Below, in pieces: positions 1 through 10,534 of a stretch of 64,000 nucleotides of DNA (the first letter of the stretch is position 1; each line of letters begins with the position of its first letter). Position numbers and translations under genes: made by a program. Under the pieces are notes generated by a model. It did no database searches. It was not told the origin of the DNA and saw only the letters and a program-made list of their open reading frames with translations. The stretch spans positions 95,846-159,845 of the forward strand of contig BGKB01000512.1 in the NCBI GenBank assembly GCA_003116975.1, given 5' to 3'. The stretch comes from Aurantiochytrium sp. KH105. Lineage: Eukaryota; Sar; Bigyra; Thraustochytrida; Thraustochytriidae.

Positions 1-760
1 CTCACCAACCGGGAGCTCGAATCCGCTGCAAAGAGAGCATCATCTGCGGAACACCACACGCAGCGCTTATATCGCCGCTAAGCATAACGGCAAATCCGAA
101 CGACGAGGAATGACCTTGCATGAAAAACGAAACGAAAAGGTGTCTGCTGAAAAACTTGAGATCGAAAATCTTGGCAAGTGACGTGCAATGGTGGATCAAG
201 GCACATCCAAACGTTGAGCTACGCAAGGCACAAAAGCAAAAGAAAAGGCGAGCGCAGCTTCGACGAGAAGGCTGCAAGTGCGGTCCTTGCGCCTGGAGAC
301 TGGCTTTGCTCACTTAAGGAGTATACTGTACCTTGGAACACAAGTGTAAGATATGTTTAGGGGCAATGCGACCTTTGCTTTCGACGTCGTCCCAGCATAA
401 CTAGTTAATGAGCGGCGCTGGTCGTCGGAACAAAGCACTTTTATTCATGAACTGCTCAAGGAGCGCCACACCAATCCTGCAGTCGAAGCTGCGAAACGAG
501 AACATGAGATTCGCGATACTCTCCCACGGGTACTGCTGCTCTTCAAGTGTCTCCAAAGAAGGCGCATCTATTGATCGAAGTTGGGAAGTTACCGTGCGCC
601 TTTCTTCAAGATATCCACACGCGAAACCGCGGTGTTCAATTCGCGGAGGCGGCAAGAGGTCCGTCCCTTGCTGCTGCAAGCTGCTCTTTTGACCAAATGA
701 TTTCTTCAGTGTCATCGAGCCCAAGTGAAACGCGACCTTAAGCAACGAGGCCATGTTACA
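1..760 (+). pseudogene. Possible decayed coding stretch, unrecognised
   Basis: Frame 2 of the plus strand has several coding-looking blocks separated by stop codons: one near 113-180, one near 212-350 and one near 446-580. They are rich in Lys, Glu, Arg and Leu, like an alpha-helical charged protein. No block has a convincing start, and no set of splice sites joins them cleanly, although a GTAAGA occurs near 349. The stretch could be the decayed 3' part of a gene running in from the left, or fast-evolving exons. I do not recognise a family, and confidence is low. Confidence 0.2.
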
Positions 761-820
761 GTGACTTGCGGTCGAAAGTAGACGCGGTGCAGGCCTCCTC
801 CGTCGCATTTTCTGCCTCAA

Positions 821-1753
821 TCCATCCCGATTTCACGATCAGAAAACTGCGGTTTACAATTCGTCCGCAGCCACGCCATTGGTAAGCACGCCATCCGGCG
901 CCATCGGCTGGATGGCTAGCTAGCTGGCTGGCTGGTGAGCTGGCAAGCATTTGTTCCACATGCCTGCAGTTCCTGACATCATCTGTCGTTGTTTACACCC
1001 ACTCTCGTAGGATGCAGTGGCCGCTGCATCGTGCGTGCGAAAGAATTGGGCCGTCCGACTGAGAAGGGCGACGCAATGAGTCTTACCAAGGCCTGCAGTC
1101 ACGGTGACATCACGGATCGATGATGATCTCAAAGCGACCCTAACGGCTCTTCCCGCCGTTACTGTATGTCGCCACGCTCGTGGTCTCTTCGAGTTTGGGT
1201 GCCTCACCGCAGGCGTTTCGCCTCGGACGAGGAGCCGCGTACCTGGCGCTGTCGCGTGCTTCGTGCCTCTCGCGCGGCCTCTCACCATCTGCATGTCGTC
1301 TTACGGCCGCGGATCGCTGTCGCTATCGCTGGGCCGAGCCTCCAACAAGCGGCGCTGGGGCAGGCGTGGTGGCGAATTGGAGTTGCCGGGGGGTGTCAGT
1401 CGCATCAGTCAAGCAGGCCCAGTGATCGGCCACGGCACATTGTACAAACAAAGCCATCTGCTGCAGCTGCAGCTGCTGCTACTGAGTGATGGCGGCCGAT
1501 CGCTCTGCTCTGCTCTGCCGCGGAGAAGCCATCGGTCAACCTTCTCATGAAACCTGCTTGCTCCAGCTGCACTGCCGACCGCGATGCGGTCAGTCTTGCG
1601 TGCGTAAGCGTGGGTGCATGCAGCAGCAGAAAAGGCCCTCCCATTCCGAAACGTCGCTGGGTCGGGTCGGCTGGGACGGAGACACCTGCTGTGCACGCGC
1701 ACGCTCGCACGCGGTGCAAGGCTTGCAGCTGCAGCGCGCGCGGTGCAACAAGA

Positions 1754-1786
<33 letters not shown>

Positions 1787-2288
1787 GTAAGCGGTGCAAA
1801 CGGTCAGCTATCGTCGTCTGTCTGACCCATCGCTCAACCAACCTCCCTTCCCCGCCACCATCGTTGAGTCAAGGAATTTGGCGGTGGTCCTTGTGCCCGA
1901 ACGCAGGCCAAGCCGACCTGGAATCAGCGACACTTTGTCCTGCTTCATAAGCAGCAAAGCAATTTAGGCTGACCCAGGTTCGCTGCGATTTTGCCGTTCC
2001 ACCCCGCCCTGCCCAAGCTGCGGTCATTCACAGCTCTCTCTGGCCGGGCAGGCGGGACTGGTCGCGCCCCTCGCGCTTGCTTGTGTTCTTCCTTCCTTTC
2101 TTTGCACCCCGGCGCGCCAAGCAAACACACCAACCAGGACCAAACAAACCTCTAAAAAAAAGTTGGCTGCAAGGTCCGCCTGGCTCGCGTCCAGGCAATT
2201 AGCTAGCTAGCTAGCTAGCTAGCTGCGCAGGGTCCCCCGAGCCCAGTCTTGGCGTCGGCCTCGAGTTCCTCTCGCATCATCATCATTT

Positions 2289-2327
<39 letters not shown>

Positions 2328-2823
2328 AGAACAGCAGCGGCGGCGGCGGCGGCGGTCTCACTTGCTTGCTTGGCCTCGAGCGGAAGAAAGCGGTCGTCGC
2401 TCTCCTGATCGCGCTTTAGCGTCGATCGAAGCTCCGCCTCGTTTCGGCCTCGCTTCCCGCCCCGTTTCCCGCGCGACCTCGGCCGCCAGCCGGCCTCGCT
2501 CGGCCTGCTCCGGCCTGGGCTCGCGTCGCCCCGGCGCTCGCCAATCAGCCGCGCGAGCGCAGCCAGATTGGGAAAGCAAGCAAGCAAGCGAGCAAGCAAG
2601 CACGCGCGGCGCGAGCTCGTCGCGGTCGCTAAGCACCGCGTGCGCCGTAAGAGCGAAGAAGAAGGAGAAGAAGGAAGAGAGCGCGGTGCACGCGCGGGGA
2701 CTCGCGCCGCGCGTCCCACTTTGGTGTGCGCACCAAAGCCATAGCATACCTACTTTACCTTGCGCGGTTTGCGCGCGCGGCCGAGCAGAGCGTTGCGGAG
2801 CAGAGCGGCAACGGACGGGCGCC
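821..2823. other. Gene-free 5' flank of the LCCL gene, rich in simple repeats
   Basis: No convincing gene is seen. The stretch holds a CAG run at about 1756-1785, an AGCT run at about 2201-2224 and a CAG run followed by CGG at about 2289-2350. The last run lies in the likely 5' untranslated region of the next gene. Confidence 0.6.
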
Positions 2824-5262
2824 ATGCGCGCCGACGAGCAAGGACTCACGGCCTTCCGGCGCGAGTCGGACTCGTCGTCGGGCGCGTCCACGCCGGCGAG
2901 CGACAGGGATGGGGATGACCATGAAGAAGGCATGGACGAGGTGCACCGCGCGCAAGCGGCGGCCGAGGCGGCGTGGAGCTCGCCGGCGAAGCCAGGCCAG
3001 GCTGCCAGGGACGGCGAGCAGGGCAGGCACCAGCGGAGGGAGGTCGCAAGCAGTCTAGAGACCGGCGACCATGTGCTGGAGAGACGCATCTTCATCTTTG
3101 GCGAGGAGTTCATGCCGGGATGCGGTTGCGCGCACCCCTGCGATACCTCGCGAGCTGCGACGCAAAGACATCGTGCGCAGAGTGACCTGGAAAGCCAGGA
3201 AGGGGACAGCGAGGTGCACTACTATAGGGAACGAGTCTCTTTCTGCAGGTGCTACAAGGACCAGATGCTCTGCATGGACCTCCGTGAGGCGCCTCTGCCG
3301 CGCTTGCAGAGCGGCTTCTGGGGAACCTCGCACGTCCTCAAGACATTTCGATGCGGCAAGCGCGTTCGCGCAAAGTACGGACCTTGGATGCTAGCCATGT
3401 ACACGTGCATCATTCTTGGCGCATTCTTTGGGCTGGCCTACATTGACTACATGGGCATGTCCGGCGAGCGCCCTACGCCAGTGAGCTGCTCGGCACAGTA
3501 CTGGTCAAACGCCTCGGCCCTCGACATGGACTGCGGCCTTGGTGGCATGGACTGCAGGCCACTCGAAACGGAACTATGGTACACCTTGCGCTGCCCGGAC
3601 CACTGTCTTAACGACTACAGCTCGCCCGTATATGGGTCTGAGGTTTACACCGCGACGAGCCGCGTCTGCGCTGCTGCAATTCATGCCGGTGTCATTGAGG
3701 CAAAAGACGGGGGATGCTTTGAGATCAAATTCACCGGAGCACAGACCAACTACACGAGCTCCACGCGAAATGGCGTGGTCGCAGAGGCGTACGAAGGATG
3801 GTTTCCGCGCAGCTTTGAGCTTCGAGCTGTGGCCAATGGCCAATGCAATGCCATGCGATCGTATCTTGACGTATACATTTTCCTCGTCATGGTGGTCACC
3901 TTTCTCTTTGTGAGGCCTTCGCCGTGGTATCTTTTCCTCGTCATGCTTTGCTCGGGCTACTTGTACCTAGTGACCGAGTACAGGTACTATTCGAGCTTTG
4001 CACAGGTCCTCAATGACCGCTCGACACGCCTTTTGGTCATTGTGCTTTTTGGCATGGCATTGTGGCCGCGTATCGCCCGAAACACTTTTCCCGACCCTCG
4101 CTCGCACCCCATCGACGGACTTCTCTTTTACTTTTTGCCCTTTTGGTTTGGCATTCATTTTGACATGTTTGCAAACGTGGGCATTGACACAATACTCACG
4201 AGCGGCGGCATTACCTCGGCGGGCGCGATCTTAGGCATTGCGCTCATCGTCGGCATTGGCACGCCTCTCGTCGCCGTGCAACTTGGACTCTTTTATCGCG
4301 CCAGAATGTTGAAAGAGGTCCTTCTTTATGCTGTTGGAACGGCAGTCATAGTCCTAATTGTCTCGATTGCCACCTCGTCATACTTGTCTCTGCACCTGCA
4401 TCACTACATGTTTGGCGGGCTCGGTATGATGCTTTTCCAGGGTCAGCCGCGACTGCGCTACTCGATCGTCCTTCAAGCTGGCCTGCTCGGTCTCTTGGTA
4501 AATGGCATTACCATTTGGGACATTGCGCCTCTTTACGACAATGCCTCAACGTCGACCACAAGCAGTACGAGCAAATACATGTACTGGAGCGATATGAACC
4601 GTACCGGTTTTGAGCTGAGTCTCGCGTGGGCTCCGCGTGAAACTGTTTTTGGCGAATGGAATTGCTCTCAATCGGGTCTCGAGGAGTTTGTCCAAGTCTA
4701 TAGCGACTATGTGGCTACGAACTCTGGCAGCGATCCCGAAATCGATGGAACGACGCCCCCAATTGAAGAGTCTGCGTACAATATGAACGAGACGGAAACG
4801 ACCATGGCTGCCAAGAGTGCCTCTATCCTGTCCTCGGTCTTTCTTGATGAAGGAGAGGCGTACGATGGGGTCACGGTTGGCGGCAGCGATAGTGATAGAA
4901 GCGGGGAGGGAAGGCGGCGCGTAGATGCCGCATCACAGATCATTCCCGCTGATGGATCGCCAACTTTCTGGGTTACTGGAAACAATGTCATGCTTACGAG
5001 GGACATTTATCCTGCAGATGCGGAAATGTACACGGCAAAAATCAATCTGGGAGTCCCCGGATCGCCCTTTCTGCTCACGGCAGGAAACTACAATAATTAC
5101 ACGCGATCAATCAAGTTCCGAATGCCCTCAAGCGCAACCTCCGACGACCCGCTCGTTTTGGGAGCTGGCATGTATGACCTCGCCGCGACAGATTTTACAG
5201 ATCCTTGTCAGCGCGTCTATGCCTTTTTCCTCATTTCACGCAACCGACTGCCGTCCTCTTAG
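2824..5262 (+). CDS. LCCL domain-containing multipass membrane protein
   Basis: This 812-aa protein has an acidic Ser-rich cytosolic N-terminus. A first membrane span lies near residues 188-210. An LCCL domain follows at about 250-337, with the family's Cys-rich RCPDHC start, the spaced cysteines and the conserved AAIHAGVI core. About seven further membrane spans lie between 345 and 590, including a HLHHYMFGG motif near 525 that I associate with fungal and protist LCCL membrane proteins. A roughly 220-residue C-terminal domain follows. LCCL domains are usually extracytoplasmic modules of unknown ligand, so the protein is probably in the plasma or an internal membrane with the LCCL lumenal. 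The start is the ATG at 2824. An in-frame open stretch upstream has no ATG and is mostly poly-Gln or low complexity, so it is read as 5' UTR. The gene is convergent with the TPR gene, 253 bp away. Confidence 0.88.
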   Translation: MRADEQGLTAFRRESDSSSGASTPASDRDGDDHEEGMDEVHRAQAAAEAAWSSPAKPGQAARDGEQGRHQRREVASSLETGDHVLERRIFIFGEEFMPGCGCAHPCDTSRAATQRHRAQSDLESQEGDSEVHYYRERVSFCRCYKDQMLCMDLREAPLPRLQSGFWGTSHVLKTFRCGKRVRAKYGPWMLAMYTCIILGAFFGLAYIDYMGMSGERPTPVSCSAQYWSNASALDMDCGLGGMDCRPLETELWYTLRCPDHCLNDYSSPVYGSEVYTATSRVCAAAIHAGVIEAKDGGCFEIKFTGAQTNYTSSTRNGVVAEAYEGWFPRSFELRAVANGQCNAMRSYLDVYIFLVMVVTFLFVRPSPWYLFLVMLCSGYLYLVTEYRYYSSFAQVLNDRSTRLLVIVLFGMALWPRIARNTFPDPRSHPIDGLLFYFLPFWFGIHFDMFANVGIDTILTSGGITSAGAILGIALIVGIGTPLVAVQLGLFYRARMLKEVLLYAVGTAVIVLIVSIATSSYLSLHLHHYMFGGLGMMLFQGQPRLRYSIVLQAGLLGLLVNGITIWDIAPLYDNASTSTTSSTSKYMYWSDMNRTGFELSLAWAPRETVFGEWNCSQSGLEEFVQVYSDYVATNSGSDPEIDGTTPPIEESAYNMNETETTMAAKSASILSSVFLDEGEAYDGVTVGGSDSDRSGEGRRRVDAASQIIPADGSPTFWVTGNNVMLTRDIYPADAEMYTAKINLGVPGSPFLLTAGNYNNYTRSIKFRMPSSATSDDPLVLGAGMYDLAATDFTDPCQRVYAFFLISRNRLPSS

Positions 5263-5515
5263 AAAAGCAAAAGCTTGAGAACGATTGTCCTCTCTGGGAG
5301 GGGGGCGGGGGCATCACTTTGTACCACAAGCCTGTGTATCATACAAAACCTTGCATTTCACATGCAAAAGTATCAATTGCATTTTCCTTATTTGATCTTT
5401 CTGAATTCCAAAAACGCAGTTCTGACTTCGGCGTTCCTTCTTTTCGGATGAGCGGTGACGCAGAAGATCAAAGGTTTTTGCTGTTTATTATTTATAAGAA
5501 AAAACTACAGCAGTC

Positions 5516-7018
5516 TTACTCGAATCGAATGAGACCATTGTCACGCATCAGTGCAAAACGATTGCGCCACTTTGGATCCTGCATGTACTCCTGCAGCTTG
5601 GTAGGGTCCGCAGCGCACTTTTGCATGACAGCTTGCGTCTCAGGGTCCGAGAGAATCTCGCGTAAATCGTCGCGAGCCAGGACCTTTTTCACCTCGCGCT
5701 GGACCTTGGCTTCTTCCTGCGTCATGACCGCTGGTGCTGTGGCTTCGACAGCAGCTTGAACTTGCTGTTTTTCAAGCTCTGTGCCCATCTCAGTAAAGTG
5801 TTCACCCAAGGTTTTCATGAACTCTTCGATAAACGCGCGAGCATCAGGTGTCGTACCATACTCCTTCATTGCGGCTGTCGGGTTTTCCTGGATGCGTTGG
5901 AAAAGGGCCGCGCTCCGTGGATCCGCCATGCCCCGTGCGAGGATTGGGTTGGCAAGAATTCTTTCTTGAAGCTTTTGGTTGGCCCAGTCGCCCTTTTCCA
6001 GCTCTCGCACTACCTTTTGCACCTCTGGAATCTCCCATCTGGCGTCTTCGCTTTTGGGTTTAGAGTTTGTGCCTTGCTTGTTTTCTTTGCTACTACTGTC
6101 GCGCTGTTTGTTTCCGCCAATGACCGGCATCTTGTAGACATCGTAGGCGTCTGGGTACATTTTTTGGAATTCGCGCTCCAAAGCAGGCTTTTCCTTGGCG
6201 CTCACTTTTGACGAACCGCGCTCGAGACATTGTTTGGCGTCTTGGTGACGGCCAAGCGTGCGAAGAGCGAGTGCGCGACGGACGTGGGCTTTGGCCCATG
6301 TGGGTCGAAGCGAAATGGCCTCTGTTGCGTCCGCCTCTGCAGCTTTGGCATCGCCAAGCTTGAGTGCCACGAGCGCACGGTTGCAAAAGAGCGCAGCCTC
6401 GTCTTCATACCAGCCGGGCTCAAACCCAGAGGCCTTGCAGTGCTCGATGGCACGCGTGTATGTGGTGCGTGCCTCGTCGAGCTTGGACTCCTTAAAGGCT
6501 GTGTTGCCCAGGTTTTTGAGTTTGTCAAGCTCTGCAGCACGGTTTTTCTGTCGCCGAAGGTTGGCTTTCATGGCGTCTGCAAGTCCTGCGCCAAAGCTTT
6601 CGTCCATGCGTTTGCGCTCTGCATCTTTTTGCGCCTGGATTTTCGCTTGAGCGGCCTCGCTAGCTGCTTGCATTTGCTCCATGAGCGTTGGGCCGTCCTC
6701 CCCGACTGGCGTTGGCGGCACCTCGGCGTTCTTCATCGGGACGTTATTCTGTGCCTTTTCATGCTGATTCGACTTTGTCACATCGCAAACCTCCTCTCCG
6801 TCCTCGTGCTGTTCCTCGTCCTCGTCCTCCCCGTCCTCGTCTTCCTCGTCGCTGTCTGCCAGCGGAGGCGGGGCACTCGCTCTGAGTTCTTGCTCGTCGC
6901 GCCGCGGGCTCGCGTCACCGGACGTCGTTCGCAGCTCGTCGAGCTGGCTGCCGAGTCGATCTGCACTCGCCTCGCCGGGCCTGGTCCCGGCCGCGGGGCC
7001 TGCTTCCGTCGTCGCCAT
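5516..7018 (-). CDS. TPR/STI1-domain co-chaperone
   Basis: This 500-aa protein has an acidic N-terminus (about 50-80) and a three-motif TPR domain at about 160-280. It ends with two STI1-type (DP-like) modules at about 345-395 and 445-500. The TPR domain keeps the residues of the dicarboxylate clamp that holds the EEVD tail of Hsp70/Hsp90: Lys and Asn in KLKNLGN, Asn in CNRA, and Lys and Arg in AKAHVRR. The layout resembles the Hop/Sti1 and Hip group but has a single TPR block, so it is not a full-length three-TPR Hop. It probably acts in the cytosol, linking Hsp70 or Hsp90 to clients. The ATG at 7018 opens the frame and shares a 323-bp divergent region with the next gene. Confidence 0.88.
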   Translation of the reverse strand: MATTEAGPAAGTRPGEASADRLGSQLDELRTTSGDASPRRDEQELRASAPPPLADSDEEDEDGEDEDEEQHEDGEEVCDVTKSNQHEKAQNNVPMKNAEVPPTPVGEDGPTLMEQMQAASEAAQAKIQAQKDAERKRMDESFGAGLADAMKANLRRQKNRAAELDKLKNLGNTAFKESKLDEARTTYTRAIEHCKASGFEPGWYEDEAALFCNRALVALKLGDAKAAEADATEAISLRPTWAKAHVRRALALRTLGRHQDAKQCLERGSSKVSAKEKPALEREFQKMYPDAYDVYKMPVIGGNKQRDSSSKENKQGTNSKPKSEDARWEIPEVQKVVRELEKGDWANQKLQERILANPILARGMADPRSAALFQRIQENPTAAMKEYGTTPDARAFIEEFMKTLGEHFTEMGTELEKQQVQAAVEATAPAVMTQEEAKVQREVKKVLARDDLREILSDPETQAVMQKCAADPTKLQEYMQDPKWRNRFALMRDNGLIRFE

Positions 7019-7341
7019 GCTGCCGCCGTCGCTGCCACCGTCGCCGCCGTCGTCAGCGTCGCCAGCCGGCCGGCCGTTGAATTGAATGAAGGTCTGCTGG
7101 CCGCCTTCTCTGCCCAGCGGATTTTGAATTTCGTCATCGTGCTCTCTGTTTTCTGTTTTGAAAACGACGTTTGAAAATTTGGCGTCTGTCTCGCAGAACG
7201 TAGAACGTGAACCAGGTCTGCTCGCGCAGGCCGCACGACGGCGTTCGCGAGAGGCCGCCGCCGGGCAGGCAGCGAGCTGGGCAGCAGCGCCTGGCCCGGC
7301 GCCTGCAAAGAGGACGGCGAGAGCTCTCGTCGCGACGCGAG
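7019..7341. promoter_or_regulatory. Divergent intergenic region, probable bidirectional promoter
   Basis: The 323 bp between the two divergent ATGs must contain both promoters and both 5' UTRs. No clear TATA box is visible. Confidence 0.4.
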
Positions 7342-9084
7342 ATGATGGCGAAGATGGTGGTCAAAATGACCGCCGCCCTCGTGGCACTCGTCCTCGTGCT
7401 CGCCTGCCGCGCCGCTCGCGCTGAGGCCAGGGCGGGCGGCGGACGCCGCGATGTGATGGCGTGCTGCGAACCACTAGGGACTGGCGCAGCGCCTTCATCG
7501 TGCGGGGCTGCCGGATATGGCTATAAATGGGTGCAGGAAGACACGAAGCAAAAGGACCGCCCGCTGCTGGCGCGCGGCAGCGCCAAGAGAAGAGACGCTG
7601 ACGTGCAGGCCGGCGGCTTCGCGGCACTTGCCTGTATCATTGCCGTCGTGACTCTTTTGGGCGAAACACTTATTTTTGCAGATATTCCGGACCAAACCTT
7701 GGTTCTCACTCGGATCGCGTCCGTGCTTGCAGTTTTGGGCTGTGCTTCTACGCAAATGCGCTGCACCAAGATGTTGGATTTGAGCCCTCTGGGATGGATG
7801 CGTGTGGCCAATGTTGCAAGCTTGATGCATTTATGCTCGATGCTGAGCGCCGTATGTCTGGGAAGCAGCGCTGAAAGGCGAACAAAAGAAGTCGTAGAGT
7901 ATTGTTTTGCCGTTATCATTACCTTTGCGCAAGAAAAGCTATTGTGGAGGCCTCTACAGAGCACGCTGATTCCACTTTTGGCAATGGGTGCAACCATTTT
8001 GCTACGTCGACGATTGCGGCTCGAAATGAGCGTCCTTTTGGTGACTGCAATTGCGCTCGCGACCTTGTCTCTGTTGATGCCGGCCTTTGACGACATGCAG
8101 ATGGGTCCCGATGCCGATTCTATGGCGCACACAGCTTCGCCGGATCAGAGACTTTGGGCTGCTTTGGCCTGGCCGCTCGTGGCACTTCCGGGCGTGGCTA
8201 GCATTTGTGCGGCGTGTCGTGGAAATAGACTTGCGAGCATTGCCTTTGGGATCCCATGCTTGGCAGCACTGAGTTCTATCCTCATGGCCCCCAAAATATT
8301 GCCCTTGTTTGCTCGAGACGCTGCAGGTGCCGGGAATATGGGTCGCTGGTGCTGCTTGCGTCCATTAGTTGAGGGCGGGAAGTGCAATCATGCAACGCGA
8401 GGCATGCGCTGGTTTCACCACTTTGAGCGAGGGACTACGGTGTGGTCGCCCGAGGTGCGCGCAATGACAATTATAACAGTTTTGACAAACTTGAGCGGAA
8501 TCCCTGTCGCCCTTTCAACGTGGCGCAACGGGACAGTGAGCGCATCTATCATTGCAATGGCTACAATCGTGTTTTCTACCCTGTACCATCTTGCAGACAC
8601 GATCGACAACACTGTCTTGGGCATGACTGAGGGAAACTGGCATCGTCTGGACAATATTTTCGCAATCTTGAGCTTTGTATCGGTGCAGCTGTATGTGCTC
8701 GACGCGACGATCGACTCGCAGACGATGCAGCAGGTTCGCACGGGGTTTTTACTATTGACCGTTTTGCTACAAGAGATTGGGCCGTGGCGTCTGGAATGCA
8801 CGTTGATCCCCGTGCTGGCGTCATCTGCTGTGCTTGCGATATACCTTTATAAGAATCAGCCCATACGTGCGTCATTAAGCCGTAATCCGGAGGGAGCCTT
8901 TAGCCGCGCGTTTGCTCTTCTCGGTCTGGGCGTGATGGGATTTGTCAAGGGCCTCGATGAAGATACAGACTGGCTGCGTATTGCGCATGGCTGCTGGCAC
9001 CTTTTCACGGGTTTAAGTTTTTATTACTTTGCCAAGGGTTTGCATCACGTTGTGGAGGAACATCAAGCCAAGCGACAGTTCTAA
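7342..9084 (+). CDS. Multipass membrane protein, CREST-like (TMEM8/myomaker-type) C-terminal half
   Basis: This 580-aa protein starts with a likely signal peptide: a hydrophobic run ending in Ala-rich ACRAARA near residue 25. About 14 hydrophobic segments follow. In the C-terminal half I see residues placed like the CREST superfamily of membrane hydrolases (alkaline ceramidase, PAQR, PGAP and TMEM8 groups): a STLYHLAD motif near 412-419, a WHRLDN near 433-438 and a final AHGCWH near 548-553. If that is right, it may be a zinc-dependent lipid amidase or hydrolase. The assignment rests on motif spacing only; otherwise it is a membrane protein of unknown function. The ATG at 7342 is chosen because the open frame upstream begins with GTG and is Arg-rich, while this ATG starts the signal peptide directly. 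Confidence 0.75.
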   Translation: MMAKMVVKMTAALVALVLVLACRAARAEARAGGGRRDVMACCEPLGTGAAPSSCGAAGYGYKWVQEDTKQKDRPLLARGSAKRRDADVQAGGFAALACIIAVVTLLGETLIFADIPDQTLVLTRIASVLAVLGCASTQMRCTKMLDLSPLGWMRVANVASLMHLCSMLSAVCLGSSAERRTKEVVEYCFAVIITFAQEKLLWRPLQSTLIPLLAMGATILLRRRLRLEMSVLLVTAIALATLSLLMPAFDDMQMGPDADSMAHTASPDQRLWAALAWPLVALPGVASICAACRGNRLASIAFGIPCLAALSSILMAPKILPLFARDAAGAGNMGRWCCLRPLVEGGKCNHATRGMRWFHHFERGTTVWSPEVRAMTIITVLTNLSGIPVALSTWRNGTVSASIIAMATIVFSTLYHLADTIDNTVLGMTEGNWHRLDNIFAILSFVSVQLYVLDATIDSQTMQQVRTGFLLLTVLLQEIGPWRLECTLIPVLASSAVLAIYLYKNQPIRASLSRNPEGAFSRAFALLGLGVMGFVKGLDEDTDWLRIAHGCWHLFTGLSFYYFAKGLHHVVEEHQAKRQF

Positions 9085-9225
9085 GAATACTGGTTTGTGA
9101 CACATGTGATTAGGACAAGAAAAGAGAGAGAGCACAGAGTGCGCGCCATGTTGTGTGGCTGTTGATACGAATGAATGACTAGCTTACTGTTTTTTTGGGC
9201 CCAAAAGGCTGGACGTAGACCAAGG

Positions 9226-10116
9226 CTACTGCGCTGAGCCCGCGTATGCAACACCTTGCTGACCTGGCGGACGCGCTTGCGCTGTGGATGATGATGATGA
9301 TGATGAGGAGGAGGAGGAGGAAGACGTCGCAGTAGCAGTGGAGTTTTTCCCTGAGGCTGCACTTGTCTTTGCCGCCTCGCTCTTGATCTCGCGCAGCTCA
9401 GTGACGAGCGCAGACATTTCAGAGAGCTCTTGGCAGGTGCGGTCGATTTCCTGAGAAACAAACTTTTGCGCCGCCACAAGAGACTTCATACATTCGGTCT
9501 CGGATACTGTTGTGAAACAGGGCCGGAGTTGCTCAGGCGAGACGTTTCGCGGCAACTTGTTGATGTCATGATCAGAGAGTGTCTTGTAAAATGCCTCGGT
9601 TGGCTCATGAAAGATAATTTCCTCGTAGCGCTCCTCAACGACGGGTTTCTTCTTCAGAGTTGCGACATTTGCCGCCGAGCTTCCGGCGGGATAGAGACGC
9701 AAAAAGTGAATCATGTCAAACGAGGTTTCGTCCTCATCCCGAAGCACGACCGTGATTTTGGCATCAAATTCGCCCCAGCCGGACTGTGTCACAACGTAGG
9801 GCGGCTTATCGCACGTAACCACGGGGACCTGACAACTTGGATGCAGCGTGAAGATGACGCGACGGATCATGTACGAAAGATCCTCGTCATCGAGACCGCG
9901 AACGTATATGCTCCACTCGTGCGTGGCATCCTCCGTGCTGCGCTTGCCCAAAAAGAAGGCCACAGACCCGTACACGATGGGCCGTACCACGGTTTTGCCG
10001 TGCATGACAGGTCGCGCAGCTGCCGTGGTCGTTGTCGATGGCGCAGAGGCGGGTGCGGTCTTGCCGGGCGCGGTCCCCGGCGCGGCGCCCGCCCCCCCCG
10101 CTCCACCGGCAGTCAT
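9226..10116 (-). CDS. YEATS domain protein (GAS41/Yaf9/TAF14-like)
   Basis: This 296-aa nuclear protein has a Gly/Ala/Pro-rich N-terminus. A YEATS domain at about 45-150 includes THEWSIYVRG, a LHPSC loop and the SGWGEF motif. A helical stretch of about 75 residues, likely a coiled coil, and a Ser-rich tail follow. YEATS proteins of this type bind acetylated or crotonylated histone H3 and belong to SWR1/NuA4-type complexes. The loop carrying the first cage aromatic reads LHPSC, where GAS41 has LHESY and AF9 has LHESF, so one cage residue is Cys; the Trp of GWGEF is kept. The ATG at 10116 is used because the open frame upstream contains only a TTG before an in-frame TAA. The gene is convergent with the preceding membrane-protein gene, 141 bp away. 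Confidence 0.88.
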   Translation of the reverse strand: MTAGGAGGAGAAPGTAPGKTAPASAPSTTTTAAARPVMHGKTVVRPIVYGSVAFFLGKRSTEDATHEWSIYVRGLDDEDLSYMIRRVIFTLHPSCQVPVVTCDKPPYVVTQSGWGEFDAKITVVLRDEDETSFDMIHFLRLYPAGSSAANVATLKKKPVVEERYEEIIFHEPTEAFYKTLSDHDINKLPRNVSPEQLRPCFTTVSETECMKSLVAAQKFVSQEIDRTCQELSEMSALVTELREIKSEAAKTSAASGKNSTATATSSSSSSSSSSSSSTAQARPPGQQGVAYAGSAQ

Positions 10117-10534
10117 ATTCTTGCGCGCTGCGGCCAGCAACTGATTTTTCAATTTTGGTTATGATTTCGATGGTGTTTTTGTTGGTGTGAGCGATCGATG
10201 GCAGCATTTCTTTCGAAGCCAATTTAGCCTGGCTGAGCGCGCACGCTCACCGCGCCAAAGGCGGACCGTCTGGCCCGAGACTCGGCTCGATAAGCGTTTG
10301 ATCGCCACATGCCAATTAAATTTGTTATTCTGGCAAGTGTCTCGAAATTCTGTTGGCCGTCATCTGTGAAACTTGCTCGTGACGTGACCACCGCACGCAG
10401 AAACGAAAACCATCGGCAGACTATTCATCGAGAAGGGAATTCGGAGTGGAGCGTGGAGTGACGGTGATGTTTCGTAGCGCAAAATGGCTCTCTTTTGATA
10501 GTTTGTATAAAATCTCACATGCGTTATGTATGTG
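10117..10534. other. Intergenic, upstream of YEATS and downstream of the Ubl-TIR gene
   Basis: This stretch is 418 bp with no gene. It must hold the YEATS promoter and the 3' end of the Ubl-TIR transcript. Confidence 0.5.

Noticed and set aside
2287..2823. In-frame extension of the LCCL gene with a poly-Gln start
   Set aside because: It begins with TTG, has no ATG before 2824 and encodes only low-complexity sequence; read as 5' UTR.
6230..7174. 314-codon plus-strand open frame
   Set aside because: It lies opposite the TPR/STI1 gene, which has clear domains; the open frame is a shadow of its codon bias.
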